Positions 21,284 through 32,721 of a DNA stretch of 64,000 bases are shown piece by piece; positions within the stretch are counted from its first letter, which is position 1; each line of letters begins with the position of its first letter. The notes under the pieces are model-generated. The model worked only from the letters and a program-made list of their open reading frames with translations. It was not told the origin of the DNA and ran no database searches. Source of the DNA: Agrypnia vestita (taxonomy: Eukaryota; Arthropoda; Insecta; Trichoptera; Phryganeidae); NCBI GenBank assembly GCA_016648135.1, contig JADDOH010023082.1:35593-99592 (forward strand), written 5' to 3'. Both the position numbers and the translations under genes were made by a program.

Positions 21284-21547
21284 AAACTGGGAAGACTTCG
21301 GTGGCTGAGTCATGTGGAAAGAATGTTCGAGCATCAAGCACCAAAGTCCATGCTGAACTCAAGGCCGATAGGGCGAAGGAGCTTAGGAAGGCCAAAATTA
21401 AGATTGAGTGACAACGTTCTGAAAGATATCTCTGCCTTAGAGCTTCGAAACTGGAGAGAGCTGGCACTAGACCGAGATGAGTGGAGGAAAATTATTGAGG
21501 AGGTCAAGACCCACCAAGGGTTGTAGTGCCAAGAATGATGATGATGA
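21284..21547 (+). pseudogene. RTE-like LINE C-terminal fragment
   Basis: An uninterrupted stretch reads Lys-Leu-Gly-Arg-Leu-Arg-Trp-Leu-Ser-His-Val-Glu-Arg-Met, then Gly-Arg-Pro-Lys-Leu-Arg, and a Trp-Arg-Glu-Leu-Ala-Leu-Asp-Arg-Asp-Glu-Trp-Arg motif before a stop at 21524-21526. The tail is GAATGATGATGATGATT. This is the standard C-terminal end of an RTE-type insect retroposon (usually GRP-x-x-R-W and DR-x-x-W) with its ATG-repeat tail. Strongly 5' truncated. It remains open for about 80 codons, so the insertion is fairly young. Confidence 0.65.
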
Positions 21548-22224
21548 TTTAAGTACCTAACTGAGTATGTAAGAAATAGCCTGTCAACCCATTTAAAATG
21601 TGTAAAATCTTAACGATATAAACATGTCTTCATTAGAAACTGACACTGAAAGAATAATACGCGAACAACAGATTTAAAACACAAATACAAATACATTTTT
21701 AAACACAAATAGATATACGAAACGACCAAAAACGAATAAAAAACTAGTAATAAAAAAACAATTTAATAAAAAAAAGGAGACCGGGCTAAAAAGTACTTCT
21801 AAGCTGTTTAAAAAATTAAGTGACGGACTAAAAAATGAAAGAGGACGCAAATTATTAAACAATTATTACAATCAACCGTGAAATATGGTGAATAATTTAG
21901 TTCATATTTTAAACCATATTTTAAAGAAATATGGTGATTAATTTAGTTCATATTTTAACCATATTTTAAAAATTGAAGAATTTTTTCGAATGTGTTTCGT
22001 TGAAAAAAGTCTTACCAATTCGAAAAACATACCTCTAACATACATAAAAACACTAATTAATGGCAGTAAATTATCTATCCAACAGTTTTTAATGTGTTTT
22101 TTTTAATTTAAAATTTTATTCTCTAAAAAAACATCTCTCAAAAATTATACTGGTGATATTCCTTTAACAGCAAACTTTTGTAGAAATATGTTTAGAAGAA
22201 ATGAGTTTAAAGCGTAAGTGAATC
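21548..22224. other. No gene recognised
   Basis: AT-rich with a direct repeat: AAATATGGTGAATAATTTAG and AAATATGGTGATTAATTTAG at about 21873 and 21927, each followed by TTCATATTTTAA. Confidence 0.45.
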
Positions 22225-22660
22225 TGTTTACCCCGTGGAATCCGTCGGGAGAACCTCACCTATCGAGGGGGTGGGGGGTGGTCCAGCGCGGCTGCCTCCG
22301 CACCGGACACCAAGCATTAAGGGACTTAGTTTCGCATGGACGAGGGTTCGATGCCCAGCGCCGGCCATCCCATTATCGTAACAAAGGATTATTATGATTC
22401 CAATTACGTATAAAATTACGAGTGAGAGATTCTCCATGCACACTTCGATTTCCGGAAGGGCTCCGTTCGCGAGCAGTGCATAAATAATGAACGCTGTCAG
22501 TCTGATACGCGCGGGGGTCACTTTGTATTGTTGTCCCGAAAGGGTTATGAATAAAACCCGGGAGCGCCCGTGTGCGGGAAGGGAGGGTTTCGAATTCGAT
22601 ATCGGCGCTGAAAGGTTTGGGGATGATGGGAATCAGTTTCGAAAGAGAAATCTTGGGATT
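22225..22660. other. GC-rich island with a tRNA-like box A/B pair
   Basis: GC-rich block. TGGTCCAGCGCGG at 22279-22291 fits pol III box A and GGTTCGATGCC at 22345-22355 fits box B, 66 bases apart. It could be a SINE head or chance. No second copy seen. Frames on both strands (22228-22521 and 22487-22684) have no domain. Confidence 0.3.
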
Positions 22661-22840
22661 CGAACAAAGGCTTTGACATTGTGAGGGAGCTGGAAATGGA
22701 AGATGGTGCTTTTATTGTTTAAAAAGAGTGAGTAGGTATGATAAAACGATTGTCATGCACAGAACTGTATTTAATACGAAATACAGAAATATAATTGAAA
22801 TAAAAATTTATAATTTGTATAAAACCATTATTAATTAGAT

Positions 22841-22884
22841 TATCAACATGTTTCGGTAGTCAATCGTACCTTCATGAGGATACA
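22841..22884 (-). ncRNA. Hammerhead-like motif d
   Basis: Minus strand: CTCATGA (one change from CTGATGA), A, hairpin GGTA...TACC, GAAACATGTT, then GATA, which pairs with TATC just upstream of box 1 (stem I, 4 bp). Stem III would be AC/GT with a two-base loop. Confidence 0.45.
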
Positions 22885-23475
22885 AGGTGGGTATACTAAA
22901 AATTAAAAATATAAGTAGGTTTACACATCGAAAAGAACAAAAAATAAATATAATTGATAAAAATATATTTTGTTTTCACAACTTATATATACAAATAAAT
23001 TTAAAATAAAAAATTGAAGCATAGACAATAAAAATATAAAAAATAATATATGGGAAATGAATAAATAATTAAATACTATCATGAAAACAAATATAAAGGA
23101 TAATTATTTGTTAGAAGGATCTGGTCATTTAAAATATTCAATTTACTAAAAATATAAATATGGGAGTTGAATAATTAATTAAGAACTAGTTGGTTAAAAG
23201 TGAGAACAAAAACGCAAAAATGATTTGTTATTTATGATATTTAATAATTTCTAATCAAGCTAATTGTAATGCTATGTAATTTGTATCTAAAATTTGTAAA
23301 CCGTTTTAATTCAAAATAATAATTCGTTAATTCATGTTGATGATTTTATAAAAAATAGTAGTTTCATACAAAATGATATTTTTTTAACTAATAAATATTG
23401 TTATCGGAAAGTTATTTTGCCGTTATTAAAGAAAAAAATATAACAAATTTTTATAAACCACATTAATTATTTTTA
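22885..23475. other. No gene recognised
   Basis: AT-rich. Its TAAAAATATAA runs resemble the interior of the element at 27700 but no clear boundary is visible. Confidence 0.4.
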
Positions 23476-23512
23476 GCGTCGACCAGTTTCGATAACACTG
23501 TATCAGGAAAGA
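23476..23512 (-). ncRNA. Hammerhead-like motif e, shortened
   Basis: Minus strand: CTGATACAGTGTTATC, GAAACTGGTC, GACG. Closest to motif a but box 1 is shortened. Stem III AC/GT and a non-G base at the cleavage position are kept. Confidence 0.35.
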
Positions 23513-24024
23513 AGCGTAATAGTAGAAGCATAAGTCCTGGCGGAGACATATTGGTATCGGAATCCGCTGACCTTAAAAATAAACAATGTCGTTTATATAA
23601 AGTTTGTTACATTTTTTCGTACTTTTAAATTTTTTATTTTATTTAGGAATTGACGATTCCACAACAAATCAACGAAAAAGGCCGATGCGATTAAAGATTA
23701 CTTTATAAAATGCCCACGCGACAATATATCCATGTGACAATAGTTTCAACGACATAATGACAACGAACGAAATTTGTAAATGTTTTTATTTCATTAAAAA
23801 GCTTTAAAAAATAAGAATATACTGATATGGTGACAAAATATTTAAACTTATGTAAACATTGTATTTAAAAAAACCCCATTTATTTTGAATTGAAGCTTAA
23901 AATGTATGAAAATGTTTTACAAAAGAAAAATATTGTAACGTTTGAAAATATCTGCTCTATTCATCTATTAATCGCTTACAGTAATATCTATACAATTACT
24001 AACTTAAAGGTGATGTGTTTAGTG
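23513..24024. other. No gene recognised
   Basis: AT-rich, no recognisable frame. Confidence 0.4.
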
Positions 24025-24035
24025 TGTACGCATGT

Positions 24036-24097
<62 letters not shown>

Positions 24098-24200
24098 GAG
24101 AGTGTGTTTCTGTGTGTTTGAGAATGTTTGCGTTTGTGTGTGAGTTTGTGTATGTGTGTGAGTGTATGTATGTGTGTGGGTGTGTGTGTATGCGTTATGC
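24025..24200. repeat. TG/TGTT microsatellite
   Basis: Nearly pure TG run at about 24032-24090 continuing as imperfect TGTGTT/TGAG repeats. The long reading frame through it is an artefact of the repeat. Confidence 0.9.
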
Positions 24201-24285
24201 ATTAGTTTTAAGCCTATGTGTTCGATATTTTAAGTTTTTGCTTAAGAATGTAATTCTATGCCAAGGAAATTCTCGTATTGAAAGG
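24201..24285 (+). repeat. Flank of a TG-bearing repeat, shared with 48.8 kb
   Basis: TTTTAAGTTTTTGCTTAAGA and GGAATTCTCGTATTG-like strings recur after the GT tract at 48755-48930, so the microsatellite lies within a dispersed element. Confidence 0.5.
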
Positions 24286-24455
24286 ATAAGGCCGGCGCCA
24301 CACTGCGCGTGTCTTTTCCGTCGCGTCAAATCGGCAAAACAAATGGATCCACCGATCATCCGCGTAGTGTGTTTGATAAGCGCATATTGTATTAAAATAA
24401 ATATAGCGGCGTTCCGCGACCGGAGGAATTTCGCGGAAAATGAAAAAAATTAAAT
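24286..24455. other. CpG-rich stretch
   Basis: GGCCGGCGCCACACTGCGCG start and a GCGTAGTGTG block (24362) in inverted arrangement (CACACTGCGC/GCGTAGTGTG), suggesting a small terminal-repeat element. No second copy here. Confidence 0.3.
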
Positions 24456-25059
24456 TTCAAAAGTTTTTGGATTTATTAAAATCTTTACCTATTCTAAATA
24501 TATAAAATATATATCCCGCTACGAGGGCCGCCAAAGTATATTAACAAAGTATATTATTATTTTATTTTATTTTTTTATTTTCATTTATTGGTTTTCTTAC
24601 AGCCATATAATTAATCAATCTTGAAAAAAAACAATAATTGATGTACAGAGTTTTGGGCCAATTACAAGAAAACACACATATACAATCGATAAAAAAATAA
24701 GAAAAAACATGTCCAATAGTGAGTTTGTGTGAGTGTGTGTATTTGTGTGTTTATTTATTTATTTTGTTTTGGGAAAAAATTAACAGCAAAACAATCTTAA
24801 AAATTTTCCACTGAATTTAAAATTTTTCTTTAATATACATTAATAGCGAGTGGAGAGGGTGGAGGGGAATGTGGGACGGGAGTGGAAGGGAAGATATAAT
24901 GTACAAATTAGTTTGGGTGCGGTAGTGTAGATATTGTTTGTTTTATGTTTCTTATTGTTGCGTTGAAAATGTCAATGTGGTGATAGTTTTATAACGATAA
25001 AATACTAAAAATAAAACATTTTGAATTTATGTAGTTGAAAAAGAAACGACATCTGTCAA
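24456..25059. other. No gene recognised
   Basis: Low-complexity T-rich and GT-rich tracts, and a GGAGAGGGTGGAGGGGAATG purine run near 24851. Confidence 0.45.
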
Positions 25060-25420
25060 CCTCACTAACAAAATTCTGCGTAGTTACAAAAAGTGGTTAA
25101 AAGCCCCGTCAACAGATGACCTGCAGAGAGCGAATTGACGCATGGCGGGGTGATGGCGGATTTGCGTAGAGCGTCCCAAAGTAAAGCAGGTGCTCGCGAA
25201 GTTTGGGACCGGCGACAGTTTATTGTTAGTGGGGGAGGCTTTACGGTGTGAACGAACCTCAACGATTTAATATTTCAATAAGTGAAGTTTCGCGCGCTTC
25301 ATAGAGGGCTGCAGAGTGACTGATGGCGGCCGAAGGCTGGTCGACTAATCAGGGGCGGATTTCGATAAGAATCTTCGTTCGCGACGGCGGAATAAACTGA
25401 ATTAATGATTTCGTGGTTCG
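25060..25420. other. GC-rich island
   Basis: Unique-looking, CpG-rich, no frame of note. Candidate conserved non-coding element. Confidence 0.3.
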
Positions 25421-25597
25421 AGGCTGATAAGTGAAAACTTTCATTTATTTAAGGGTTTTACAATTTTAAGAAGATGTTTTTTCTGCCAGGTCATGATAAA
25501 ATGTGATAAAGTAAAAGTTTCTATAAAATATTTTGAATTTATACTGCTTTAAGGGATCACACAAGTCTGGGGATAAAATTTAGGTAAAAATGGGTAG

Positions 25598-25892
25598 TCT
25601 GTACTAATATATAAAGAGGTAAAGTTTGTAAGTTTGGATGTATGGCGTAATCTCCAAAACTATGGGTCCGATTTCAAAAATTCTTTCACCAATATTTAGA
25701 ATGGACATTCGTGGTGAATATAGGCTATACACTATCCCGTTAAAATAAAGAGGCTTTTCGTGTTGACCTATTTTACAACTAAAGTCGACGAGAAAATGGT
25801 CGAGCTGTTTTAACGGTAAGAGATATTTAATACTTTCTATAGAGAAGTTAATACAAATTGATAAAATATATCTCTTTGTAAAATATAGCTAG
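25598..25892 (+). mobile_element. Helitron-like element, copy 2, internally deleted
   Basis: TCTGTACTAATATATAAAGA start, GTAAGTTTGGATGTATGGCG, AATTCTTTCACCAATATTTA, and a CTAG terminus at 25889-25892 followed by T. TC at the 5' end and CTAG at the 3' end match Helitron ends. Confidence 0.55.
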
Positions 25893-25959
25893 TATTTTAC
25901 AAAGAGATGATAATTTTTTTACTGGAACTTATTAAGATACACATCATGTTATTATTTGA

Positions 25960-26105
25960 GGAATTGGTGAGCGTTGCATTGTGTAAAGAGATTAATTAAG
26001 CCAGCTCATACAGGTCAAAAGCTCCGAGCCTATTATAAAGACACGTTTCCCATATAAATAGCTTCGTCTCTGTGAGACTTGAATAATTGATCTTAGTTAC
26101 AACAT
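25960..26105 (-). repeat. Repeat family A, copy 8
   Basis: Minus orientation: GAATTGGTGAGCGTTGCATT, TTAAGCCAGCTCATACAGGT, then CTTCGTCTCTGTGAGACTTG. Confidence 0.7.
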
Positions 26106-26854
26106 AAGGCGTTTTGGACGAATTATCCTAAATCCAAATAAAGCGTAACGAGTGAAAATAAATGTATTTTCTACGACATCAATGATATTTTGATTAAGTA
26201 CAAAAAATGTAAGGACTGGTGACTATGTGTCCTATTTGAAATTTAGGTGCGGGTCTCGGCTGTACACGGCGCCGTGTAACGTTTTGGATTATACTTTCAA
26301 AAATCAAAACACTCGGAAGGGGAAACACAAAAGTTGGCTCCGAACCGCCGACGCACGCACACAAAGACGGCCTGGACGCTAAAAACTTTTTCAATTAATG
26401 TTGTAATTTTGTACATAGGCCGACCTCTGTGGGTGGATGATTGAATTATGAAGGGAAATAAATAGGCTTCGGTGTTTTGGTACATTTCAAAGCTTTTATG
26501 ATTCGAGGATTTATCTCGTTATCTTGTTTCACCCTTTAATTTTAAATATTAATGAAAAAGAATGGATTTTTTATTTAAAAAAAATGTCTGCAAAATTTGA
26601 ATGAAATGAATTTGGAGTTGGTAGAAATAAGTAGGTGTAGTATTGTCAAACTAACAAATTATCATATATAGCCAACTAATTTTTACCTCGAACGAAAATG
26701 TTACAATATTAATAATTCTATCATCGTTTTCATCCATGTTAAGCCACTTTTTTCTACCATTTTATTTTAAATAAATATAATTAATTAAAATATATCAACA
26801 CATCAAATGAATGAATTAGAGATCTAGAGCCTGATTAGAAGCCTGAATAACCGT
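26106..26854. other. No gene recognised
   Basis: Includes a moderately GC-rich patch at 26230-26380 without a recognisable frame. Confidence 0.4.
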
Positions 26855-26990
26855 CGAGCTTGCATGCGAAGATGTACGAATGTAGACGAAGCGAAAGTTG
26901 TATGTTAGGACAGAAGAGTATGGCGCTCTATCCTCTCTGCCTACCCCCACGGGGAAACGGCGTGATGGTAAGTTAGTTAGTTAGTTAGTA
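26855..26990 (+). pseudogene. LINE family X, short 3' end
   Basis: GAGCTTGCATGCGAAGATGT through ACGGCGTGATGG, with a TAAGTTAGTTAGTTAGTTAG tail at 26969-26988. Nearly the same truncation as the 1396 copy. Confidence 0.6.
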
Positions 26991-27239
26991 AGAATCTAGA
27001 GAAAACCTATGCTAGTTATCTACACCTCTCAATTGTTTTATGTTTGCTGTTAGAAGTAAAGTGGTATGATTGTAAGGGAGGCGAAATCAACCTCTAGGAA
27101 GAAGTATTATTATGAATAAAAACAGTAATTTCTGTATATTTTACATACATTTCTTTTGATACGAGAATATCACTACTACATGTTTCGGAAAATTTGATCC
27201 GTTTTCTACTTCAATTCAGCGAATACTGAAGTGTGCGGT

Positions 27240-27480
27240 AGTTGTGTCTGGTATATAGGTTAAGAGTCCAGTGGGACTAGATAGGGTATCTAGGTGGTGG
27301 AAGAAAGGGTATGTATATGTATATAAATATGATCGAACAGGCAGATCAATAGAAACTAGAATTAAAGGACATAATAATGATTCAGAATTTGCCAACCAAC
27401 TTATAGAAAACAATCAACATTCAAGAAATATGCAAAATCCTAAATGGTTTTGCCAATATGTTGATAGAGACGATTAAGAG
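27240..27480 (+). pseudogene. Penelope-like retroelement, GIY-YIG endonuclease fragment
   Basis: The frame at 27300-27476 reads Tyr-Val-Tyr-Val-Tyr, Arg-Thr-Gly-Arg-Ser, Thr-Arg-Ile-Lys-Gly-His, then Phe-Ala-Asn-Gln-Leu-Ile-Glu-Asn-Asn. That order (TGRxxxTRxxEH followed by FAxHL-like residues) is typical of the C-terminal GIY-YIG nuclease of Penelope-like elements. The first Tyr motif is altered and the frame stops soon after, so it is a relic. The fold-back element with hammerhead-like arms starts about 220 bases downstream, where a Penelope terminal repeat could lie. Confidence 0.5.
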
Positions 27481-27751
27481 ACAAAAAGGTTCCTGGTTGG
27501 ATTGGGCATCAATGGGATGAAAATCCACCTATCTTTATAATTTTTTGTCTTTTCTTAATCTTTTGATCCGTTCCTGGAATATCACATCTTCTACCTTTAA
27601 TTGCCCGTAAAGTTATCTATAGGCAATTATGAATATTGCAATCACCGCCAATGGCAACAATTCTCTTCTTCAAAAACACACAGCAAAATTATTTTGTGAA
27701 ATTATTTATAGAATTAAACTTTGTTTACACCACTTTTTTATGATTGATAAA

Positions 27752-27791
27752 ATTCAACATGTTTCGAAGCCAATGGCCTCTTCGTCAGGAT
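27752..27791 (-). ncRNA. Hammerhead-like motif f
   Basis: Minus strand: CTGACGA, A, hairpin GAGGCC-ATT-GGCTTC (one G-U pair), GAAACATGTT. Stem III AC/GT with a two-base loop and T at the cleavage position. Stem I only 2 bp. Confidence 0.5.
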
Positions 27792-28033
27792 AACAAAAAT
27801 AAAATTAAAAAATCGAAGTATAGATAATCAAAATATTAAAAGTTAAATATGGAAAATGAATAATATAAAGTATCTACCTACTTGTATGTTATAAATAATC
27901 AGGTCCTTTTTGCAAATAGTTATCTTTTAAATTTATTTTCATGTTAAGTAGGTACTTTATATTATTTGTTTTCCATATATAACTTTTTAATATTTTGATT
28001 ATCTATACTTCGATTTGTAAATTTTTTTTTTAT

Positions 28034-28075
28034 CCTGACGAAGAAGCCATTGGCTTCGAAACATGTTGAATTTTT
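28034..28075 (+). ncRNA. Hammerhead-like motif g
   Basis: CTGACGA, A, hairpin GAAGCC-ATT-GGCTTC fully paired, GAAACATGTT. Differs from motif f by A-U against G-U at one stem II pair, which preserves pairing. Confidence 0.5.
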
Positions 28076-28127
28076 TCAATAATAAAAAAAGTGGTGTAAA
28101 GAAAGTTTAATTCTATAAATTATAATT

Positions 28128-28539
28128 CTCATTTTGATTCTCTGACTGCGCTCTGCTCATCCGCGCCATCTGCTTGCACAGCGCTGACTTGAACGCATCT
28201 ATTTCCTCCCGTATTTGTATAATAATTGTTTAAGAAGTGCTTTATCGCCCGCATTTACTTAGTCCCGCATCTAGCATTACAAGTGAAATTTTCAAGCAGC
28301 TGATTGGACCAGAGGAGGATAGTGGCATCCCGTCACATTCATTTCCATGGAAGGATTAGATTCCTTTCCTGTAGTCTGATTTAGACCGCTTATCGTGGGT
28401 GTCTTTTTCTTCTGCAGCATGCCAAAGTAACCGCATGAATATTTCTCTCTCGAAAGGACAAAAAAAAAAAGTCAAATAAATATTTAAATTTAAAAAAAAA
28501 GATTTAAGCAACGTGCATCGGTACCTACATCTGAAAGAA
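28128..28539. other. Moderately GC-rich, no gene recognised
   Basis: CTGCGCTCTGCTCATCCGCG and following sequence has no useful frame. Could be part of the LTR-like element that ends at 28690, but no TATA box was found. Confidence 0.35.
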
Positions 28540-28690
28540 GTGGAATATTTAGGAGTGACAATTATTAGTGCGAATTATGAAATGAGTGTGAATTAATAAA
28601 CGGTGTACCGATTAAATTCAGGTCTAGTGATATTAAGTAATTAATAAAATTTTAATCAATTAAGAGTGTTTGTCGTGACAATGTAGTAAT
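28540..28690 (+). mobile_element. LTR-like family H, 3' part only
   Basis: GTGTACCGATTAAATTCAGG, TCTAGTGATATTAAG and a GTCGTGACA end match the 3' part of the element at 35300. Confidence 0.4.
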
Positions 28691-28753
28691 TTGATGGTCT
28701 AAGTACAGTTATACTGATTTTGTAATAACAATTAAAACATGTTCTACAATATA

Positions 28754-29244
28754 CGGGGTGTAACAGAACTAGTCCACATTACTTTACAGAAAGATTCTGT
28801 TTTGATTATGAATCGAAAATATTCAAGCAACCATGACCATCAAAGGTTGAACTTTATTTCGACTTTTTTTTGCAAAACGTTGAAGTATCATTACTTAAAC
28901 TTAAATCGATTACGAAAAATTCATTCGTTTCTATAAAAGTTAAATAAAATAATAAAAACCCTGGAAAAATTCCAATTGAAATGTTTTCCAATAGGAATTG
29001 GAAGGTTTTTATCATTTTATTGGACTTTTATTAAAGGGAATGAATTTTACATATTAGATATAAGTTACCGTAACGATAGTCCAACGTTTTGAAAAAAATA
29101 AATCAGAAATATTGGGAAAAAAATGCTAACTTTGATGTTGCATATCTCCTTAACTATTGATCATGGTTGCTTGAACATTTTCGACTCATAATCAAGGCTG
29201 GAATCCACTTGTAAAGTATTGTGGTCTAGCTCTGTCACACCCTG
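28754..29244. mobile_element. Fold-back element family F, copy 2 (TA target)
   Basis: A 491-base inverted repeat flanked by TA, ends CGGGGTGTAACAGAACTAGT and its mirror ending TCACACCCTG. The same interior blocks as copy 1, with a CCAATTG/CCAATAGG centre. Non-coding. Confidence 0.7.
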
Positions 29245-29249
29245 TATAT

Positions 29250-29789
29250 AATTTTTTTTTCAACAATCTCAGAAAACGAATGTAGAAAGATACATTTAAT
29301 AGCCACTAGCGCATAATATTCCAAAAATTACCCGGGCTAATATCCATAAAATTACCTCGCTCCTACACGGTGCTAAATAGGAAGGCTCAGGCCGAAACTT
29401 GTTCATCTCCAGTAACGGCGTATATTTTAGTTAACATAAAAAGCGTGCCGAAGCAAAAATTTTCCGGATAATTCGCTCATAAATTGTAGCCAAGGAGGAA
29501 AAAGTTCGCGCTAAATTATTTTCGCATTTTTAACAGCGCGCTCTCTGTATTACCGACCGGGCGCGCTCTCTGTATTACCGGCCCGCAGCCGGGCTTGTTT
29601 GTGCGCCGGGCGAGCTTGGATATTTCAATTAGTCTTATAAAAAGATACACGAATTTAATACGAAATGTTACACGGAAGCACGTGAAGCTATGCTCGTAAC
29701 ATTTTTGTATTTGCTGCGGTAATTCGGAATGAAAAGACGAAAACACTTTTTGCACGGATCGCCCGAACATTTTCGATGAGTTAATATTG
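29250..29789. other. Unique sequence with a short CpG-rich tandem repeat
   Basis: GCGCGCTCTCTGTATTACCG occurs at 29536-29555 and again at 29561-29580 (25-base period). The neighbourhood is CpG-rich. A minus-strand frame over it has no domain. Confidence 0.45.
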
Positions 29790-30424
29790 TTAAAATATAA
29801 TATGCTGGTGCATGTCAGGGGTTAAAAATTGAAAATATTGATTTTTAGGCGTGTTCTAGTAGATATGTAACAATTCGAAAGGATACATACCCTAATAAGA
29901 AATATTGCTAAAATAAACACCACTTTGAAAAATAAAATGGCTAAATCCAAGATAATGGTCCCATTGCACATACAACGAAAATGATTATTTCACTATATAA
30001 TTGAATGTGCTAATAACAAAATAAAAGATAATTTACGTTTAAAAAGTAAGTATTAAATAAGATATTACGGTTTAAAGTTTCGAAAAATGCACTGCATATT
30101 TTGACATTTCATAGGCAATATATGAGGTTATAGGTTAGGTTATTAGGTTTGGTTTTTTTTAATTTAGATTACGATTATTTTAGTTAGATTAAATTAACAG
30201 GACATTAAATTATATAGTGAAATACTTATTTTCATTGTATGAACAACGGGACCATAGTCTTGGATTATTCCAATAAAATATAGAGGTTTCATTACTGGTT
30301 GCGAAATCTATGTATACTAACTTGTTAATGCGAAAAAAATAACAACAGATGTCTCTAGCAGAGATCAGTGCAATATACGAAGTGTTTTCGATTCGAACAT
30401 ATATATAGAACTTTGATAATGTTT
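29790..30424 (+). repeat. Repeat family G, fuller copy
   Basis: GTTAAAATATAATATGCTGG, GGCGTGTTCTAGTAGATATG, the uninterrupted target site of fold-back copy 1 at 29884-29885, and TGCGAAATCTATGTATACTA with CAGATGTCTCTAGCAGAGAT at the right. Matches 48605-49185. Confidence 0.5.
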
Positions 30425-30568
30425 GAATGTTCTTACGATGGAATTGGTGAACGTTACATTGGGTAGAGTGATCACTTAAGCTAGCTCAAACAGGTTGTAA
30501 GATCTGACCCATCGTGTATAAGAGACTTTCATCTACTTTTCTCATATATAAATAGCTTCGTCTCTGTC
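30425..30568 (-). repeat. Repeat family A, copy 9
   Basis: Minus orientation: TTCTTACGATGGAATTGGTG, TGATCACTTAAGCTAGCTCA, and TAGCTTCGTCTCTGTCAACG. Directly follows family G, as at 49185. Confidence 0.7.
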
Positions 30569-31432
30569 AACGGTAAACGCAAAAAAGCCTAAAAAAATAG
30601 CCACTGTTTTCAGGAGGTCCTGCAGTTTGCACCCAGCGCGCGCTGCAGCGTCGGGACGCCAGTCAATAAGGCGACGCCATGAATAAATTCAATATAGCGT
30701 TTTCTGATATATTCATCCGATCCTTGTACACGGCGGAGACGGCGACTGCGTTAGGTAAGGGGCTTATGTTTGTTTTGGTAAGTTTCTGCATGGCAAAATA
30801 AATCGCCAAGAATACGCCTCGACTCGGCAGTGTTTTCAACAAAAGTTTTCTAGTGGCATGATCCCGCGGTAATAACCTTTTAATGGAGTGCAGTCAAGGG
30901 GTAACACCACCTTGATATTTAAAAAAGGGATGTTTTTTAGAGGTAAAGAAATTAAAAAATAAATAAAATACATAAAAATTTGTGGTAATAGCTAAGTTAT
31001 TGGCTTTAATGGAAAGATCATTATATACGATAAGTGTTTAAATATAGGTTATTTTAAAAATATTCTTTTTTTGGCACATTTAGGGTTAAAAATTTAAAAT
31101 GAAAATTTAAAATGATTCAAAATTGAACGATTTCAATTTGAAAATGATTTTAAATTGATTTGAAATTGAAATTTAAAATTGAAATCTTTTAAAATGAAAA
31201 TTACATGCCACAAAATGCAATTGATTATTATGTACTGGTCCAGTAATATCTAAATATAATAATTTCTTTCGAATTCAAAACTAAAAAACTAAATTACACA
31301 CACGAAAAAAAGAATACTATCGATTTTATTTTTATTTTCTTCAATTTCGTTTCTTTTTTTCAATATTTTCAGTTATAATTAAAATATAATATATCATATT
31401 TAAGAACGTGTAAAAAATGAAAATAGACTTCA
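30569..31432. other. No gene; GC patch then low complexity
   Basis: A CpG-rich patch at 30610-30770 (CAGCGCGCGCTGCAGCGTCG) is followed by a run of AAATTGA/AAAATTT short repeats at 31085-31200. Confidence 0.4.
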
Positions 31433-31506
31433 GAGGTACCGGGTATCGATCACAGTATCTCTCACATGCTAAGCGAGCGCTCTAACATCTGAGCTACGAC
31501 TCGGTG
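31433..31506 (-). pseudogene. tRNA-Ala (AGC)-like pseudogene or SINE head
   Basis: Minus strand: GTAGCTCAGATG...AGAGCG, CTCGCTTAGCATGTGAG, and GATCGATACCCGG. The D stem, the anticodon stem (with a G-U pair) and the AGC anticodon are intact and match insect alanine tRNA closely. The acceptor stem pairs at only about four of seven positions and the T stem has a mismatch, so it is decayed. Confidence 0.6.
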
Positions 31507-32721
31507 GTCCACAGCGCCAAAAATACGAATTAGAATATTTACCTAAATTTCACCCCCACGATTTGTTTAAAAAAATAATTTTATTAAAATAAAAACAAAA
31601 TAATAAATATGCATTTCTCTTTTCTTATTCACCCTTGTTGTATAATGTAGCATATCCGAAACGGAAAAAAGTCTTTTTGGAAAATTGGGAACATTTTAAA
31701 CTAAAAAACTAATTTTGATTGACTGTTCCCTATTAAAGGTAAAGTAGAGAGTTCCATGCTTCACCACAAATACCATTCACTAAATTTAGTCTTCTGGAAA
31801 TCGTTATTCGATTTTTTTTAGATGTTTGTTTTTTGAATTAGCACAATTTTTTCCAGCGACAGTCACTATGACATCTGGCAGCTGATTTGTATCTAGTTTG
31901 TTTTGTCATTTCACCGTAAACAGACTGACACCAGAACAATGGTTATTTCAAAAATCGTGGTATCGTAATCATATTATTTAAACATTTATGGCAATAATTC
32001 TTTTCAATAAAGCCAACAGACACCACGGCAATAATCACGATTTTGATGTATTTTAAAATTCTATATCTCCATAAAAAAAACATCCTTTATCTTGAAAATA
32101 TTTAAACCATAATTGAAAAATAGGCTGAGTTATAGCAATTAAAAGCTAGCGTGGTAGGTGAATTTTTAAAAGAATTTAATTATTCTTTTGCATTTTTTTC
32201 GAAACGTTGTCAGATTGGCGGAGAAAATATCACAAATACTATTTAGTCAATTTTGTTCAAATTTTGCACTTATATATTGATAATATAGCATATAACGTAC
32301 GATTTTTTGATAAATTGTGCCATTTGCTTATTATGAATTTTTGATTTCAATTTTTTTAGGAAAAAATCAAACTTATCATCAACTGATCTCATTTGAAAAA
32401 CAAAATCTATTTTTTTCGATATGCTACGTCATGGACGTTACGTCATTTTCGTATCATTCGTTGCATACGTCATCAATAAAATAATTACTTTTTTATTTCA
32501 CTTAAACCGTAACGACGTTATTATCTTCACCAGCTGCCAGCGTCACGGACCTTTGCGGGACAGCACATAAGTCCGCCATTTTTAAATATAAAAAAAATAG
32601 TAAAAAATGTGTAACAATGTATGCCACAAATAAAATGAATATATTTGATGATGCCTCAAGGTGGTGAACTCTTTAAAAAAAATCTTTTGTACCATTCGTA
32701 CCACTAATAAATTGACAGATA
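31507..32721. other. No gene recognised
   Basis: AT-rich, no frame of note, no repeat partner noticed. Confidence 0.4.

Larger units (their letters stand above)
27700..28127. mobile_element. Fold-back element with two diverging hammerhead-like motifs
   Basis: Arms of about 180 bases (27703-27885 and 27945-28127) are inverted copies: ATAGAATTAAACTTTGTTTA at the outer left, ACACCACTTTTTTAT, the motif, then ATCGAAGTATAGATAATCAA and AATATAAAGTA inward. Downstream of the Penelope-like nuclease fragment, it could be that element's inverted terminal repeats or a non-autonomous derivative. Confidence 0.6.

Noticed and set aside
23890..24453. 187-residue open frame
   Set aside because: Most of it is translated TG microsatellite (Cys-Val repeats); the rest has no domain.
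26194..26485. Two overlapping minus-strand frames
   Set aside because: No domain; opened by a local GC-richer patch.
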